Positions 17,195 through 25,484 of a stretch of 64,000 bases of DNA are shown here, one piece after another; within the stretch, counting starts at the first letter, position 1; each line of letters opens with the position of its first letter. Under the pieces are notes generated by a model. That model was not told the origin of the DNA. It saw only the letters and a list, made by a program, of their open reading frames with translations, and did no database searches. The stretch spans positions 1 to 64,000 of the forward strand of contig CBDDJT010000004.1 in NCBI GenBank assembly GCA_965229765.1, given 5' to 3'. The DNA is from ASV31 sp965229765 (lineage in GTDB: Bacteria > Pseudomonadota > Alphaproteobacteria > Rhodobacterales > Rhodobacteraceae). The position numbers and the translations under genes were made by a program.

Positions 17195-18130
17195 ATGAAA
17201 AAGGTTCTCTTTGCTACTACGGCGCTGGTCGTCAGCGCAAGTATCTCCCACGCTGACGTTGCTCTCAAGGGCTCCGCCGAAATGGGCATCTTCGGTGGCA
17301 ACGGCGTTGCCGGCGTTGATCCGCAGTTCTTCACCGATGTCGACGTCAACTTCTCCGGCAAAGGCACCACCGACGGTGGCGTCGAGTTCGGCTTCTCGGT
17401 CGATCTGGACGAAGGCGGCGCCGGTGCTGCGGCCGTTGCCAACAACGCTGACGACGGCGGCGCGACCATCTACGTGTCGGGCACCTTCGGCAAGCTGACC
17501 ATGGGCGACACCGACGGCGGTTTTGACTGGGCGATGAGCGAAGTTGCCGGCCCTGCCGGTTCGATCAACGACGACCACACCGGCCACGCCGGCTACAACG
17601 GCAACTCGGGCTTTGACGGTCGTAACGACGGTCAGATCGCCGCTTACGAGTACAGCTTCGCCGACTTCGCTTTCGCCGTGTCGGCTGAAATCGACGACAA
17701 CGGCGGCACTCCTGGCGTCGTTTATGGCATCGGCGCCAAGTACTCGGTGGCCATGTCGGGCGCCAGCTTGAACCTCGGCCTCGGCTATCAGGGCTACACC
17801 AACGCCTCGATCTGGGGTGCTAGTGCAGCAATCAACATGGACAACGGCCTGTACATGGGTGTGAACTACAGCCAGTCGTCGGGTTCCGCGGTTGACGACA
17901 CGATGCATTACGGCATCGGGCTCGGATACTCGGTGGACGCAATCGCGATTGGTGTGAACTACGGCTCGTATGACCGGACTACAGGTGGCGACACCGCCGG
18001 CTTCGGTGTTGCGGCTCAATACGATCTGGGCGGCGGCATGAAGCTGCACGCCGGCTACGGCTGGAGCGACAACGCCGGTGCTGCGGTCGACACCAGCACC
18101 TACTCGTTCGGCGCTTCGATGAGCTTCTGA
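17195..18130 (+). CDS. Outer-membrane porin
   Basis: A 311-aa trimeric-type alphaproteobacterial porin. The signal peptide MKKVLFATTALVVSASISHA is followed by DVALKGSAEMGIFGG and by alternating aromatic/hydrophobic strands; the constriction-loop region is acidic (DDGGATIYVSGTFGKL, MGDTDGGFDWAMSE) and the last residue is Phe in TYSFGASMSF, the signal for BAM insertion. GAGGG precedes the ATG and a strong terminator follows the stop, both fitting a high-output single gene. Codons such as CTG, ACC and GGC are used strongly. Confidence 0.93.
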   Translation: MKKVLFATTALVVSASISHADVALKGSAEMGIFGGNGVAGVDPQFFTDVDVNFSGKGTTDGGVEFGFSVDLDEGGAGAAAVANNADDGGATIYVSGTFGKLTMGDTDGGFDWAMSEVAGPAGSINDDHTGHAGYNGNSGFDGRNDGQIAAYEYSFADFAFAVSAEIDDNGGTPGVVYGIGAKYSVAMSGASLNLGLGYQGYTNASIWGASAAINMDNGLYMGVNYSQSSGSAVDDTMHYGIGLGYSVDAIAIGVNYGSYDRTTGGDTAGFGVAAQYDLGGGMKLHAGYGWSDNAGAAVDTSTYSFGASMSF

Positions 18131-18154
18131 TCCTTGCGGATCGGATGAGAACGG

Positions 18155-18180
18155 AAGAGCGGGCCTCGGCCCGCTCTTTT
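18155..18180 (+). terminator. Intrinsic terminator of the porin gene
   Basis: AAGAGCGGGC (18155-18164), loop CTCG, GCCCGCTCTT (18169-18178), continuing into a T-run CTCTTTT. Located 25 nt after the porin stop. Confidence 0.9.
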
Positions 18181-18265
18181 GCGTTTCGGGGGATGCTGCG
18201 CGGTAAGGGACGGACGGTGCCGCTGCGCATCTCGCCCCATGAGACATGCGATGGGCCGTCTCCCC

Positions 18266-18296
18266 GAAGAAGAAGAGGCGGCCCAGATGGACCGCC
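18266..18296 (-). terminator. Intrinsic terminator of luxI
   Basis: On the minus strand GGCGGTCC (18296-18289), loop ATCT, GGGCCGCC (18284-18277) followed by TCTTCTTCTTC. Eight base pairs with one G-T pair, starting 28 nt after the luxI stop at 18324. Confidence 0.7.
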
Positions 18297-18323
18297 CCCT
18301 GGCGTGTCGTCGTGGTCGCGGCG

Positions 18324-19061
18324 CTACCTGCCCAGAACGATGTGCAGCGCCGTGGCGGGCGGGTTCGGGGATTGCAGCGGGCGCAGACCGGCCGGGGTGC
18401 CGACACCCGGACGGGCGGCCTGTGGCATCTGGACGAAGTGCCGCGACTGGTCGGGCAGCGGTTTGGGCACGAAGGCGGGGCCGCGGGTGGCAAGCTGCAT
18501 CATCGCGACCTGCGTCTTCCATCCGTCGATGTCGAGCACCGGACCCGCGGGCGCGGCCTGAAGACCCAGCCGCCCGATCCAGCGCGACCATACCGCCGGC
18601 ACGAGGCCCAGCACGACGCGGGCCTGCTGATCCTGCGCGGCGTCGATCATGCCTTGCATCATCATCGCCTGCACGCGGGTGCGCTGTTTCGCCTGGACCC
18701 GGTCCATCACGAAGACGCGCGACGATTCCCAGATGTTGGGATCGACCGGCGCCTCGAAGGACAGAAGGTTCGACGGGATGCTGTCGAGAAGCCCCAGCTG
18801 CGCATCGCGGATCATGTAGGAGTAGATCCCGCAGCGCGCCGTGGTGGGCGTCAGGCGGATACCGGCAAGGATATCCAGACCGTCGTGGACGGCGATCCAG
18901 CGCGAGGCGGGGGTGTCGTACTGATCGTATTCCATCCCTGCCGCCTGCGGCAGGTCCCAGCTGTTGCGGTCAATGAATGACTCTTTCCGGGCGCGAAGGA
19001 ATCGCACGAAGAGTTCTCCATGCAAATGGAGGTTCTCAAAGCTCAAGGTCGTCACACGCAT
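18324..19061 (-). CDS. luxI: LuxI-type acyl-homoserine lactone synthase
   Basis: A 245-aa autoinducer synthase. It carries the LuxI invariants in order: Arg in RFLRARKESFIDR, Trp in RNSWDLPQ, acidic pair in MEYDQYDTPASRW, and ILAGIRLTPTT with the conserved Arg. The enzyme joins S-adenosylmethionine with an acyl-carrier-protein-bound fatty acid. The C-terminal extension after about residue 190 (PLPDQSRHFVQMPQAARPG) is longer than in most relatives. Start 19061 has AGGA upstream; the longer frame to 19175 lacks one. No luxR gene is adjacent; instead a histidine kinase and response regulator are divergent, with a 592-bp region between. Confidence 0.9.
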   Translation of the reverse strand: MRVTTLSFENLHLHGELFVRFLRARKESFIDRNSWDLPQAAGMEYDQYDTPASRWIAVHDGLDILAGIRLTPTTARCGIYSYMIRDAQLGLLDSIPSNLLSFEAPVDPNIWESSRVFVMDRVQAKQRTRVQAMMMQGMIDAAQDQQARVVLGLVPAVWSRWIGRLGLQAAPAGPVLDIDGWKTQVAMMQLATRGPAFVPKPLPDQSRHFVQMPQAARPGVGTPAGLRPLQSPNPPATALHIVLGR

Positions 19062-19653
19062 GAGTTTCAATTCCTGTTCACGAAGCGCGGCAGCCGCGCA
19101 GGGGTTCGGGCCCGTCACCGTCACGCTTGAATCGAACGGCAACATGGCTTCATTTGAAAGGAAGGAGCCGCCCATGCGGCGACGCTTGGCAAACGTGATT
19201 TGCCGCGCCCACCGGGACCGGGTCTTGTTGCCCGCGCCGCCCCGATTGGGGAAATTCCTGCTCCTGCCTCTCGGCTCTTGTTAACCAAATCGCCACATTT
19301 TGGCCCGATTATCCACAGATTTTTCCACAATTCGGCGAAAAAGGGCGTGATTGTGGCGAAATCTACTTGAGGTAGAGATCACGAATTATTCTTTTTATTG
19401 AGGTGTCTACGATATGTAGTGGATGTGGATAACTCTGCTACAAGGCGCCCTGGTCCTCAAATGGGGCAAAAATTGGGCAGCAAGGCGCCGGGCACACGCC
19501 CTGATCGAATCAGATTCGCCTCTCAAGCGAGGTGCCGTGCCGCTCATGCGGCGGCGATGCCCGACGCATGACATGGAAACACCGCATTCGGCCAGTAGGG
19601 CTGCCAGTGCGGCGCGGCCCCAAAGGCCAAAGCGCAGGGGAGACGAAGCAACG
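19062..19653. promoter_or_regulatory. luxI/kinase divergent intergenic region
   Basis: A 592-bp gap, AT-richer than its surroundings at 19285-19435. It holds two DnaA-box-like sites and two matched 15-bp dyads listed separately, plus a small dyad CGAATC-A-GATTCG at 19506-19518. The stretch 19433-19653 is open in the kinase frame but has no ribosome site and basic, low-complexity residues, so I regard it as untranslated leader. Confidence 0.5.
19309..19432. promoter_or_regulatory. DnaA-box-like 9-mers and paired dyads upstream of luxI
   Basis: TTATCCACA (19309-19317) and its reverse complement TGTGGATAA (19424-19432) are perfect DnaA-box consensus; TTTTCCACA (19321-19329) has one mismatch and is 12 bp from the first. 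Between them are two similar dyads: TCTAC-TTGAG-GTAGA (19362-19376) and TCTAC-GATAT-GTAGT (19406-19420), centres 44 bp apart, about four helical turns. They could be operators for a dimeric regulator of luxI or the kinase gene. Confidence 0.55.
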
Positions 19654-21117
19654 ATGGCCATGACACGGGACGCAGGGCATATGGCGCGGAAAGGACCGCG
19701 TTCGCACCGGCGTGGTGGCTTGCCGCACCGGGTGCGGCGCATATGGCACATCCTTGTGCGTCCGCGCGTTCCGGGTCCCCGCCTTGCCAAGCAGATCGAG
19801 GATTTCGTGCTTGGCGGTCGCGCGCTTTTCTGGCAGCGCCAGGGCATGTACATGGGCTCGGCCCTGCTCGCTGGCTTCTACTACGATCTGGTGCTGGCCA
19901 TCGCATTCATGTGCATGTTGCAGTTGACCGAGGTGCTGGACACGTGGGTGTCGAAACTGGCGCTTCTGCGCGCCCACAAGAGCAGCGCCGCGGCACGGCG
20001 GATGCAGACCGCGCTCTTGCTGACATCGGCGCTCAGCGCGCTGACCGTCAGCGCCTTTACCGTGGCCGTGGCCGTGCTGGAGGGTCCCGGCCAACACCTG
20101 ACCCCGCTGTTCTTCCTGTTCGCGGCGGGACTGTTCGCGGCGGTCAACAACCATCAACTGCCGCGGGTGTTGCTTGTGCGGCTACTGATCTATGGTGCGG
20201 TCTTCATCTACGTCCCGGTGCGCGATCTCCTGATCGTTCGCCCGGCGCTGAGTTCCGAACTCTGGATGCAGCTTGCGACCGTACTGTTCGTGCTGTTCTT
20301 CGTCATCGAATGCTCTGTCATCTTCCTGCGGCTGTATCGCCGCGGGCTGGACAGCCTGGACGAACTTCGGCGCGAGCGTGACCGCGCGCAGGCCGCGCTG
20401 GAGGTGAAGTCGCAGTTCGTGTCCACCGTCAGCCATGAACTGCGCACGCCGCTGACCTCCATACTCGGCTCCTTGAGCCTGGCTCAAACCGGCGCCTTCG
20501 ACAAGGATCCCGGCCGGATGCAGGAGGTGATCGAGATCGCCTACAAGAACAGCAAGCGCCTGCAGGAGTTGATCAACGATCTGCTCGACCTGCAAAAGAT
20601 CGAATCCGGGCAGATGCGCTATAGCTTCGATACGGTGAACCTTGACGAACTTGTGGCAGAAGCGGTGTCCATGATGCATGGCTACGCCCAGCAATCGGAC
20701 GTTGCGGTGGTGATCGAGGCGCGTGCGCCCGATGCCTGGATCAGCGGCGACAAGGGCCGTATCGCGCAGGTGATGAACAACCTTCTGTCCAACGCGGTGA
20801 AGTTTTCCAACGCGGGCGGAACCGTGCGCGTATCGGTGCGTCAGAAAGAGGGCAAGGCGCTGGTTTCAGTCACGGATTCCGGGATCGGCATTCCTCCGGG
20901 GTCAAGGGATGTGGTGTTTGGAACCTTCAGCCAGGTGGACAGTTCCGACCATCGCGCCCACCAGGGAACGGGCCTTGGGCTGAGCATCACGGAAAAGATC
21001 GTGAAGGCCCACGGCGGCAGCATCGACTATGAAAGCGTGCTGGGCGAAGGCACCATCTTCACGGTCGGGTTCGATCGTGTCGAGCATCCCGCCGCCGCCG
21101 CAATTGCGGCCGCTTGA
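19654..21117 (+). CDS. Membrane sensor histidine kinase
   Basis: A 487-aa HisKA-type kinase. After a basic N-terminus come about five membrane helices (LVLAIAFMCMLQLTEVL; TALLLTSALSALTVSAF; LTPLFFLFAAGLFAAV; LLIYGAVFIYVPV; LATVLFVLFFVIECSVIFL), with no large periplasmic domain, then a coil and the H-box SHELRTPLTSILG (His about 261), N-box NNLLSNAVKFSNAGG, G1 DSGIGIPPG and G2 GTGLGLSI. The ATG at 19654 has GGGGAGA upstream. A multi-helix input domain suggests sensing within the membrane. Located between luxI (divergent) and a response regulator (same strand, 135 bp on), the likely partner. Confidence 0.85.
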   Translation: MAMTRDAGHMARKGPRSHRRGGLPHRVRRIWHILVRPRVPGPRLAKQIEDFVLGGRALFWQRQGMYMGSALLAGFYYDLVLAIAFMCMLQLTEVLDTWVSKLALLRAHKSSAAARRMQTALLLTSALSALTVSAFTVAVAVLEGPGQHLTPLFFLFAAGLFAAVNNHQLPRVLLVRLLIYGAVFIYVPVRDLLIVRPALSSELWMQLATVLFVLFFVIECSVIFLRLYRRGLDSLDELRRERDRAQAALEVKSQFVSTVSHELRTPLTSILGSLSLAQTGAFDKDPGRMQEVIEIAYKNSKRLQELINDLLDLQKIESGQMRYSFDTVNLDELVAEAVSMMHGYAQQSDVAVVIEARAPDAWISGDKGRIAQVMNNLLSNAVKFSNAGGTVRVSVRQKEGKALVSVTDSGIGIPPGSRDVVFGTFSQVDSSDHRAHQGTGLGLSITEKIVKAHGGSIDYESVLGEGTIFTVGFDRVEHPAAAAIAAA

Positions 21118-21252
21118 TTCCACGGTTCGCTCTCACTCCCGTCCCAATTGTCACCCATACCTTAACAGGACAACACGGCTAGGTTGACACGTGTGTGGAC
21201 AAGAGTGCTGCCGGGGTTCCGTCACGACATAACCGATTGGGACAGGACGAAG

Positions 21253-22251
21253 ATGCGAATTCTCGCCGTAGACGACGATCCGTTCATCATCCAGGTTCTG
21301 GGGCTGGCCCTGGGTGCTATGGGGTTCAGCCCTGTTGCCACTGCGCAAAGCGCGCAAGAGGCCATGGATATCGTGGATGCCGCGCACGACCCCTTCGACT
21401 GTATCCTGCTGGACATCCAGATGCCCGGCGTGGGTGGGATCGAGCTTTGCAGCTGGCTGCGCAAGCGCCCGCTGTATCGTCGCGCGCCGATCATCATGCT
21501 GACCGCCATGTCCGAGCGGGACTATATCGACCGCGCGTTCGAGGCCGGCGCGACAGATTATATCACCAAGCCCTTCGAGACGGTGGAACTGGCCGCCCGA
21601 ATCCGCGTCGCGGAACAGTTGCTGAGCGAGATCAAGTCCAAGGACGGGATCGAACGGCAGCTGGCGGACATGACCAGCACGCTCGATTTTCAGCCGGCCG
21701 TCGACCTTCAGGATGCCCTGAGTTTCGACGACATGCCCGGCCACCTCGAGCTTCCGACGTTCAAGAACTATCTTGAGCGGATCAAGCGCAGCAACTTCCG
21801 CTATGGCGGGGTCATCGCGCTGAAGATCATCAACGTGGCAGAGATCTACCGAGGAATGCCGGCACGGGACTACCTGAACTTCATCGCCGACCTTGGTGAC
21901 GCCGTGTCGGTAGGGGTACGGGGCGAGAACTTCCACTTTTCCTATGCCGGGTCCGGGTATTTCCTGCTGCTGGCCGTCAGTGTGCCAAAGCCCGGCTTCG
22001 CGCGCGAAATACGCGACAGGATCCAGGCCCAGCTTGACGAAATGGACCTGCGTCACCCTGACAACCAGCCGCTTGACGTCCGAATCGAGGCCAGCCGCGT
22101 GCAGGGCACGCAGCTTTTCGCGACGAACACCGTGGAAGGCGTCATCGAAGCGGCCATCAACGACGTCGAACTGATGGTGGCCGCGCAGACCAAGGTTCAG
22201 ATGTCTGCCGCCGAAGGCAGCAATCGCGCGACGCTTCGGCTGTATCGCTGA
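21253..22251 (+). CDS. Response regulator with degenerate GGDEF-like output domain
   Basis: A 332-aa protein: receiver domain at residues 1-125 with acidic pocket AVDDDPF, phospho-acceptor Asp54 in ILLDIQMPG, Thr in MLTAMSE and Lys in TKPFE; then a linker; then a C-terminal domain from about residue 165 that looks like a decayed diguanylate cyclase, where the active-site loop reads YAGSGYFLLL in place of GGDEF and surrounding strands are kept. It would therefore not make c-di-GMP but might bind it or a partner. AGGACGAAG precedes ATG 21253. It follows the kinase on the same strand and a TTGACA at 21184 could be its own promoter's -35. Confidence 0.8.
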   Translation: MRILAVDDDPFIIQVLGLALGAMGFSPVATAQSAQEAMDIVDAAHDPFDCILLDIQMPGVGGIELCSWLRKRPLYRRAPIIMLTAMSERDYIDRAFEAGATDYITKPFETVELAARIRVAEQLLSEIKSKDGIERQLADMTSTLDFQPAVDLQDALSFDDMPGHLELPTFKNYLERIKRSNFRYGGVIALKIINVAEIYRGMPARDYLNFIADLGDAVSVGVRGENFHFSYAGSGYFLLLAVSVPKPGFAREIRDRIQAQLDEMDLRHPDNQPLDVRIEASRVQGTQLFATNTVEGVIEAAINDVELMVAAQTKVQMSAAEGSNRATLRLYR

Positions 22252-22409
22252 CCAGACGTGAAACACGCGTGCGCGGGGCACTGCCATGTGCTCCGGGCGC
22301 GCTGGACTGGCCGGCCCCGCCGGACTAGGTTGCGCTGCATGTGCAAACAAAGGCGATTGTGCATCAAGCCACTCGCCTTTTCAGCGTTCCGAGTGCGGAG
22401 ACAGCCCCG

Positions 22410-23468
22410 ATGACGTCAGACGAGTCGAACAAGGCCAAACCGGCCGGCCATGAACGATCGATGCTTGCACGCCTGCTGCGGCATCCGACAGTCATAAGTG
22501 CGCTTGTGGTCTGGACCTTTTGGCTGGCGATCATGACGGTCGGCGACCTTTGGTGGATCTTTGCGGAATACTGGCCGATCTCGATCACCATGGCGGTCGG
22601 GTCGTTCATCGCCGGTGCCTCCAGCGAGGGCGGCGGCGCGGTGGCCTTCCCCGTGTTCACACTGGGGTTCGGCATCGCGCCAAGCGTGGCGCGGGACTTT
22701 TCGCTGATGATCCAGTCGGTCGGCATGACTTCGGCGGCGATCACCATCATCATGCTGCGCATTCCCGTCGCGTGGCAGGCGATCCTTTATGCCGGGCTGG
22801 GCGGCGTGCTTGGCATCATTCTGAGCCTGGAGTTCGTGGCGCCGAACCTTGCCGCGCCCTACGCGAAGACCTTCTTCACCGCGTGCTGGCTGTCCTTCGG
22901 CACGGCGCTGTTGCTTATCAACTGGTTCAACACGCGCGGCGTGGGGATGCGCGAAAAGCTGCCCGAGAATGACGCGGCGCTGCCGTGGCTTCTGGGCGCG
23001 GCGGGGTTCGCCGGTGGGATCATCAGCGGCATCACCGGCACCGGGATCGATATCCTTACCTTCTCGCTCATCGTGCTGGCCTTCCGCCTGTCAGAGCGTA
23101 TCGCAACCCCAACCTCGGTCATCCTGATGGCGATGAATTCGCTGGTGGGCTTTGCCTGGAAGGGCATTGGGCCGTCCAGCATTCCGATCAGCCCGGAAGC
23201 GTGGAACTACTGGCTGGCAGCGGTGCCGATCGTGGTGGTCGGCGCACCGATCGGCGCAATGTTCATCCGCAACAAGTCGCGAGAATTGATCCTCGGCATC
23301 CTGCTTACCGCGATCGTGGTGCAATACGTGGCAGCGCTGATCCTGATCCCGCAGACCCCGCAACTTATCGCGTTCAACCTTGCGACCTTTGCGCTTGGCA
23401 GCATAGCGTTCATCGGTCTCGGCCGGCATGGCCTGCGCCGGTCGGACGACGACATGCACCGCGTATAG
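22410..23468 (+). CDS. TauE/SafE-family membrane protein (anion exporter type)
   Basis: A 352-aa permease of the TauE/SafE type, for sulfite, sulfoacetate or related small anions. Eight or so membrane helices can be seen, including LVVWTFWLAIMTVGDLWWIF, ILYAGLGGVLGIILSLEFVA, AAGFAGGIISGITGTGIDIL (the family's Gly-rich half-helix) and YWLAAVPIVVVGAPIGAMFI. Start taken at 22410 (GGAG upstream, though 11 nt away); 22341 in frame is an alternative. A strong hairpin follows the stop. Substrate not inferable from the neighbours. Confidence 0.8.
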   Translation: MTSDESNKAKPAGHERSMLARLLRHPTVISALVVWTFWLAIMTVGDLWWIFAEYWPISITMAVGSFIAGASSEGGGAVAFPVFTLGFGIAPSVARDFSLMIQSVGMTSAAITIIMLRIPVAWQAILYAGLGGVLGIILSLEFVAPNLAAPYAKTFFTACWLSFGTALLLINWFNTRGVGMREKLPENDAALPWLLGAAGFAGGIISGITGTGIDILTFSLIVLAFRLSERIATPTSVILMAMNSLVGFAWKGIGPSSIPISPEAWNYWLAAVPIVVVGAPIGAMFIRNKSRELILGILLTAIVVQYVAALILIPQTPQLIAFNLATFALGSIAFIGLGRHGLRRSDDDMHRV

Positions 23469-23470
23469 AC

Positions 23471-23503
23471 AAAAAACGCGCCGACCGCGGGGCGGTCGGC
23501 GCG
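23471..23503. terminator. Strong bidirectional terminator
   Basis: Twelve-bp stem CGCGCCGACCGC / GCGGTCGGCGCG with loop GGG. On the minus strand it is followed by TTTTTT (23476-23471), making it a good intrinsic terminator for the monooxygenase gene; on the plus strand it lies right behind the permease stop. Confidence 0.85.
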
Positions 23504-23586
23504 GCTGTCACTGACGCACTTCGCGCTGATAACGGCGCCCTTCATGGGGCTCTGAGGCAATCGGTCCGGGCGATGCCCCGGCCGCG

Positions 23587-25344
23587 TTAGCGGGCAAGGA
23601 TTCTGGTCAGGACGCGGCGCAGGTCTGCGGCAGGGGCTTCGGTCATGGATTCGGCGCGCCATGCGACGTGGTGGTCGGGACGCACCAGCACACAGCCCGA
23701 GTCCGTGATCTCGCGGGCGCGCGCCCAGTCGCCGGTATGATCCACGATCCCGCGGCGCGGGCCGATGATGTGAACAGCGATGTCCAGGCCAAACTCCGGG
23801 CCGACCTCTGCGGCGGCGGCTTCCCATCCCTCGCCGCCGATCGCGGTGAGTATCGCGAAGCGGCCGTGCCCCGCCAGATCAAGCGTCGAGATACGGTTGC
23901 CGCTTTCCTTTTCGAAGACCCAGGCATGAGGCAGACGCGCGCCGGGCCATGTCGTGGGCTGATAGTGCAACTCTGCGTCAAGCTCGAACGCCGGTTCGAT
24001 CTGGCCATCCGCCTCTATCGCGTCGGAGCGGTAGCGCTGGTTCATCTCGACGCCGTGGGCGTCGAACTCGTACTTCTTGAAGGCGATGGCGTCGCGAATG
24101 GCCTCGCGCTGTTTCTCTGCGGCGGGCGTGGCGTCGCAACGCGCGTCCATGCTGGCCTGGATCTTTTCGTGATCGGTGCCACCGGTCATTCCCAGCGACT
24201 CGAAGATGGGCCCGAATTCACCGATCGACTGGTTCGCGCGCGTCACGATCTGCTTGGCGATGGGCGCGCGTTCTGTCGAATAGCTGTCCAGAAGGCCCGC
24301 GCCCGCCTGACCCTTGAGCACCGCGGCAAGCTTCCAGGCAAGGTTGAAGCCGTCCTGGATCGACGTGTTGGAGCCGAGGCCGTTGGACGGCGGATGCCGG
24401 TGGGCGGCATCGCCCATGATGAACACGCGATCCTTCTGCATGTGGGTCGCGTACATGTTGTTCACCGTCCACGTGCTGGCGGACAGAAGCTCGATCTCCA
24501 GCGTCGGGTCGCCGACAAGCTGGCGTGCCACGCCGGTGGCGAAGGGCAGGTCGACCTCTGGGGCGGGTTCGTTGATATCGTAGCCCCAGACGATCAGCCA
24601 TTCGTTCCAGGGACGGACCATCCGGACAAGACCCATTCCGATACCGCCGACATCGGCGCCCGGCTGCATGACCCAGTAAAGGACACTTGGACGGTGGGCG
24701 ACATACTTCGACAGGTCCGCGCGGAAGAGGATGTTCATCGACCCGCCGACGCCCATCTGCCCCTCGAAGGGCAGGCCCGCGTGTTCGGCCACCAGAGAGT
24801 TGCCGCCGTCGGCACCAACGAGATACCGGGAACGGATCTGGAAGGTTTCATCGGAAAGCCTGTCGCGGCAGGTTGTCGTCACGCCCTCGGCATCCTGTTC
24901 GTGCGACAGGTATTCGGTGGACATGCGGGCCTGCGTGCCGCGTCGGCAAGCGGTGCCGAACAGGATCGGCTCCATGAAGGTCTGCGGCAGGTCGATCATG
25001 TGGCAGGGCGAGGCCAGCTGATGCTCGGCCCGGCTGAGAGGGTGTTTGCCCCAGCTTTTCATCCGGCCGATTTCCTCGCCGGCAAGGCTTTCGCAGAACA
25101 CGTTCTCACCCATCAGGTCCTGGTGGGTGCCGTGCAGGTACGCCTCGGCCTCGACTTCGGGGCCAAGGTCGCGCAGCACCTCCATGCAACGCTGGTTGGT
25201 GATATGCGCGCGCGGCGTGTTGGCCAGCCAGCGGTAGCGGTTGATCGCCATGTTCTCGATTCCCGACGACGACAAGAGCGCCGCGGTCGCAGAGCCTGCC
25301 GGCCCGGTGCCGATGATGAGAACGTCCGTTGAATATCTAGCCAT
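23587..25344 (-). CDS. FAD-dependent phenol-type monooxygenase (TfdB-like)
   Basis: A 585-aa single-component flavin hydroxylase. FAD motif LIIGTGPAGSATAALL at the N-terminus, the middle motif VGADGGNSLV and the ribityl-binding GDAAHRHPPSNGLGSN near residue 318; SPCHMIDLPQTFMEPIL is shared with 2,4-dichlorophenol 6-monooxygenases, and the C-terminal thioredoxin-like domain of that family is present. It would ortho-hydroxylate a phenol or resorcinol-type ring with NADPH and O2. GGGAGG precedes the ATG. Downstream of a maleylacetate reductase on the same strand, consistent with an intradiol or hydroxyquinol route, but no ring-cleavage dioxygenase is present. Confidence 0.85.
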   Translation of the reverse strand: MARYSTDVLIIGTGPAGSATAALLSSSGIENMAINRYRWLANTPRAHITNQRCMEVLRDLGPEVEAEAYLHGTHQDLMGENVFCESLAGEEIGRMKSWGKHPLSRAEHQLASPCHMIDLPQTFMEPILFGTACRRGTQARMSTEYLSHEQDAEGVTTTCRDRLSDETFQIRSRYLVGADGGNSLVAEHAGLPFEGQMGVGGSMNILFRADLSKYVAHRPSVLYWVMQPGADVGGIGMGLVRMVRPWNEWLIVWGYDINEPAPEVDLPFATGVARQLVGDPTLEIELLSASTWTVNNMYATHMQKDRVFIMGDAAHRHPPSNGLGSNTSIQDGFNLAWKLAAVLKGQAGAGLLDSYSTERAPIAKQIVTRANQSIGEFGPIFESLGMTGGTDHEKIQASMDARCDATPAAEKQREAIRDAIAFKKYEFDAHGVEMNQRYRSDAIEADGQIEPAFELDAELHYQPTTWPGARLPHAWVFEKESGNRISTLDLAGHGRFAILTAIGGEGWEAAAAEVGPEFGLDIAVHIIGPRRGIVDHTGDWARAREITDSGCVLVRPDHHVAWRAESMTEAPAADLRRVLTRILAR

Positions 25345-25484
25345 GGCCTAATCCTCCCTGCCTTTCGGTGCCCCGCCAAGGCACCGTCGCCTTGCGGAGG
25401 ACATATGTACGTCGGCCTTCGCGCGGACCAGTGTGCGGGACCTGCACCAACGGCACCGCAAACCGAGGCGCCATGCAACCGGAA

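Noticed and set aside
19309..19432. Chromosomal origin of replication
   Set aside because: Too few boxes, no AT-rich unwinding element of adequate length, and no dnaA, hemE, parA or gid genes nearby.
19433..19653. N-terminal extension of the histidine kinase
   Set aside because: The frame is open but lacks a ribosome site; the ATG at 19654 is preceded by GGGGAGA and gives a more typical N-terminus.
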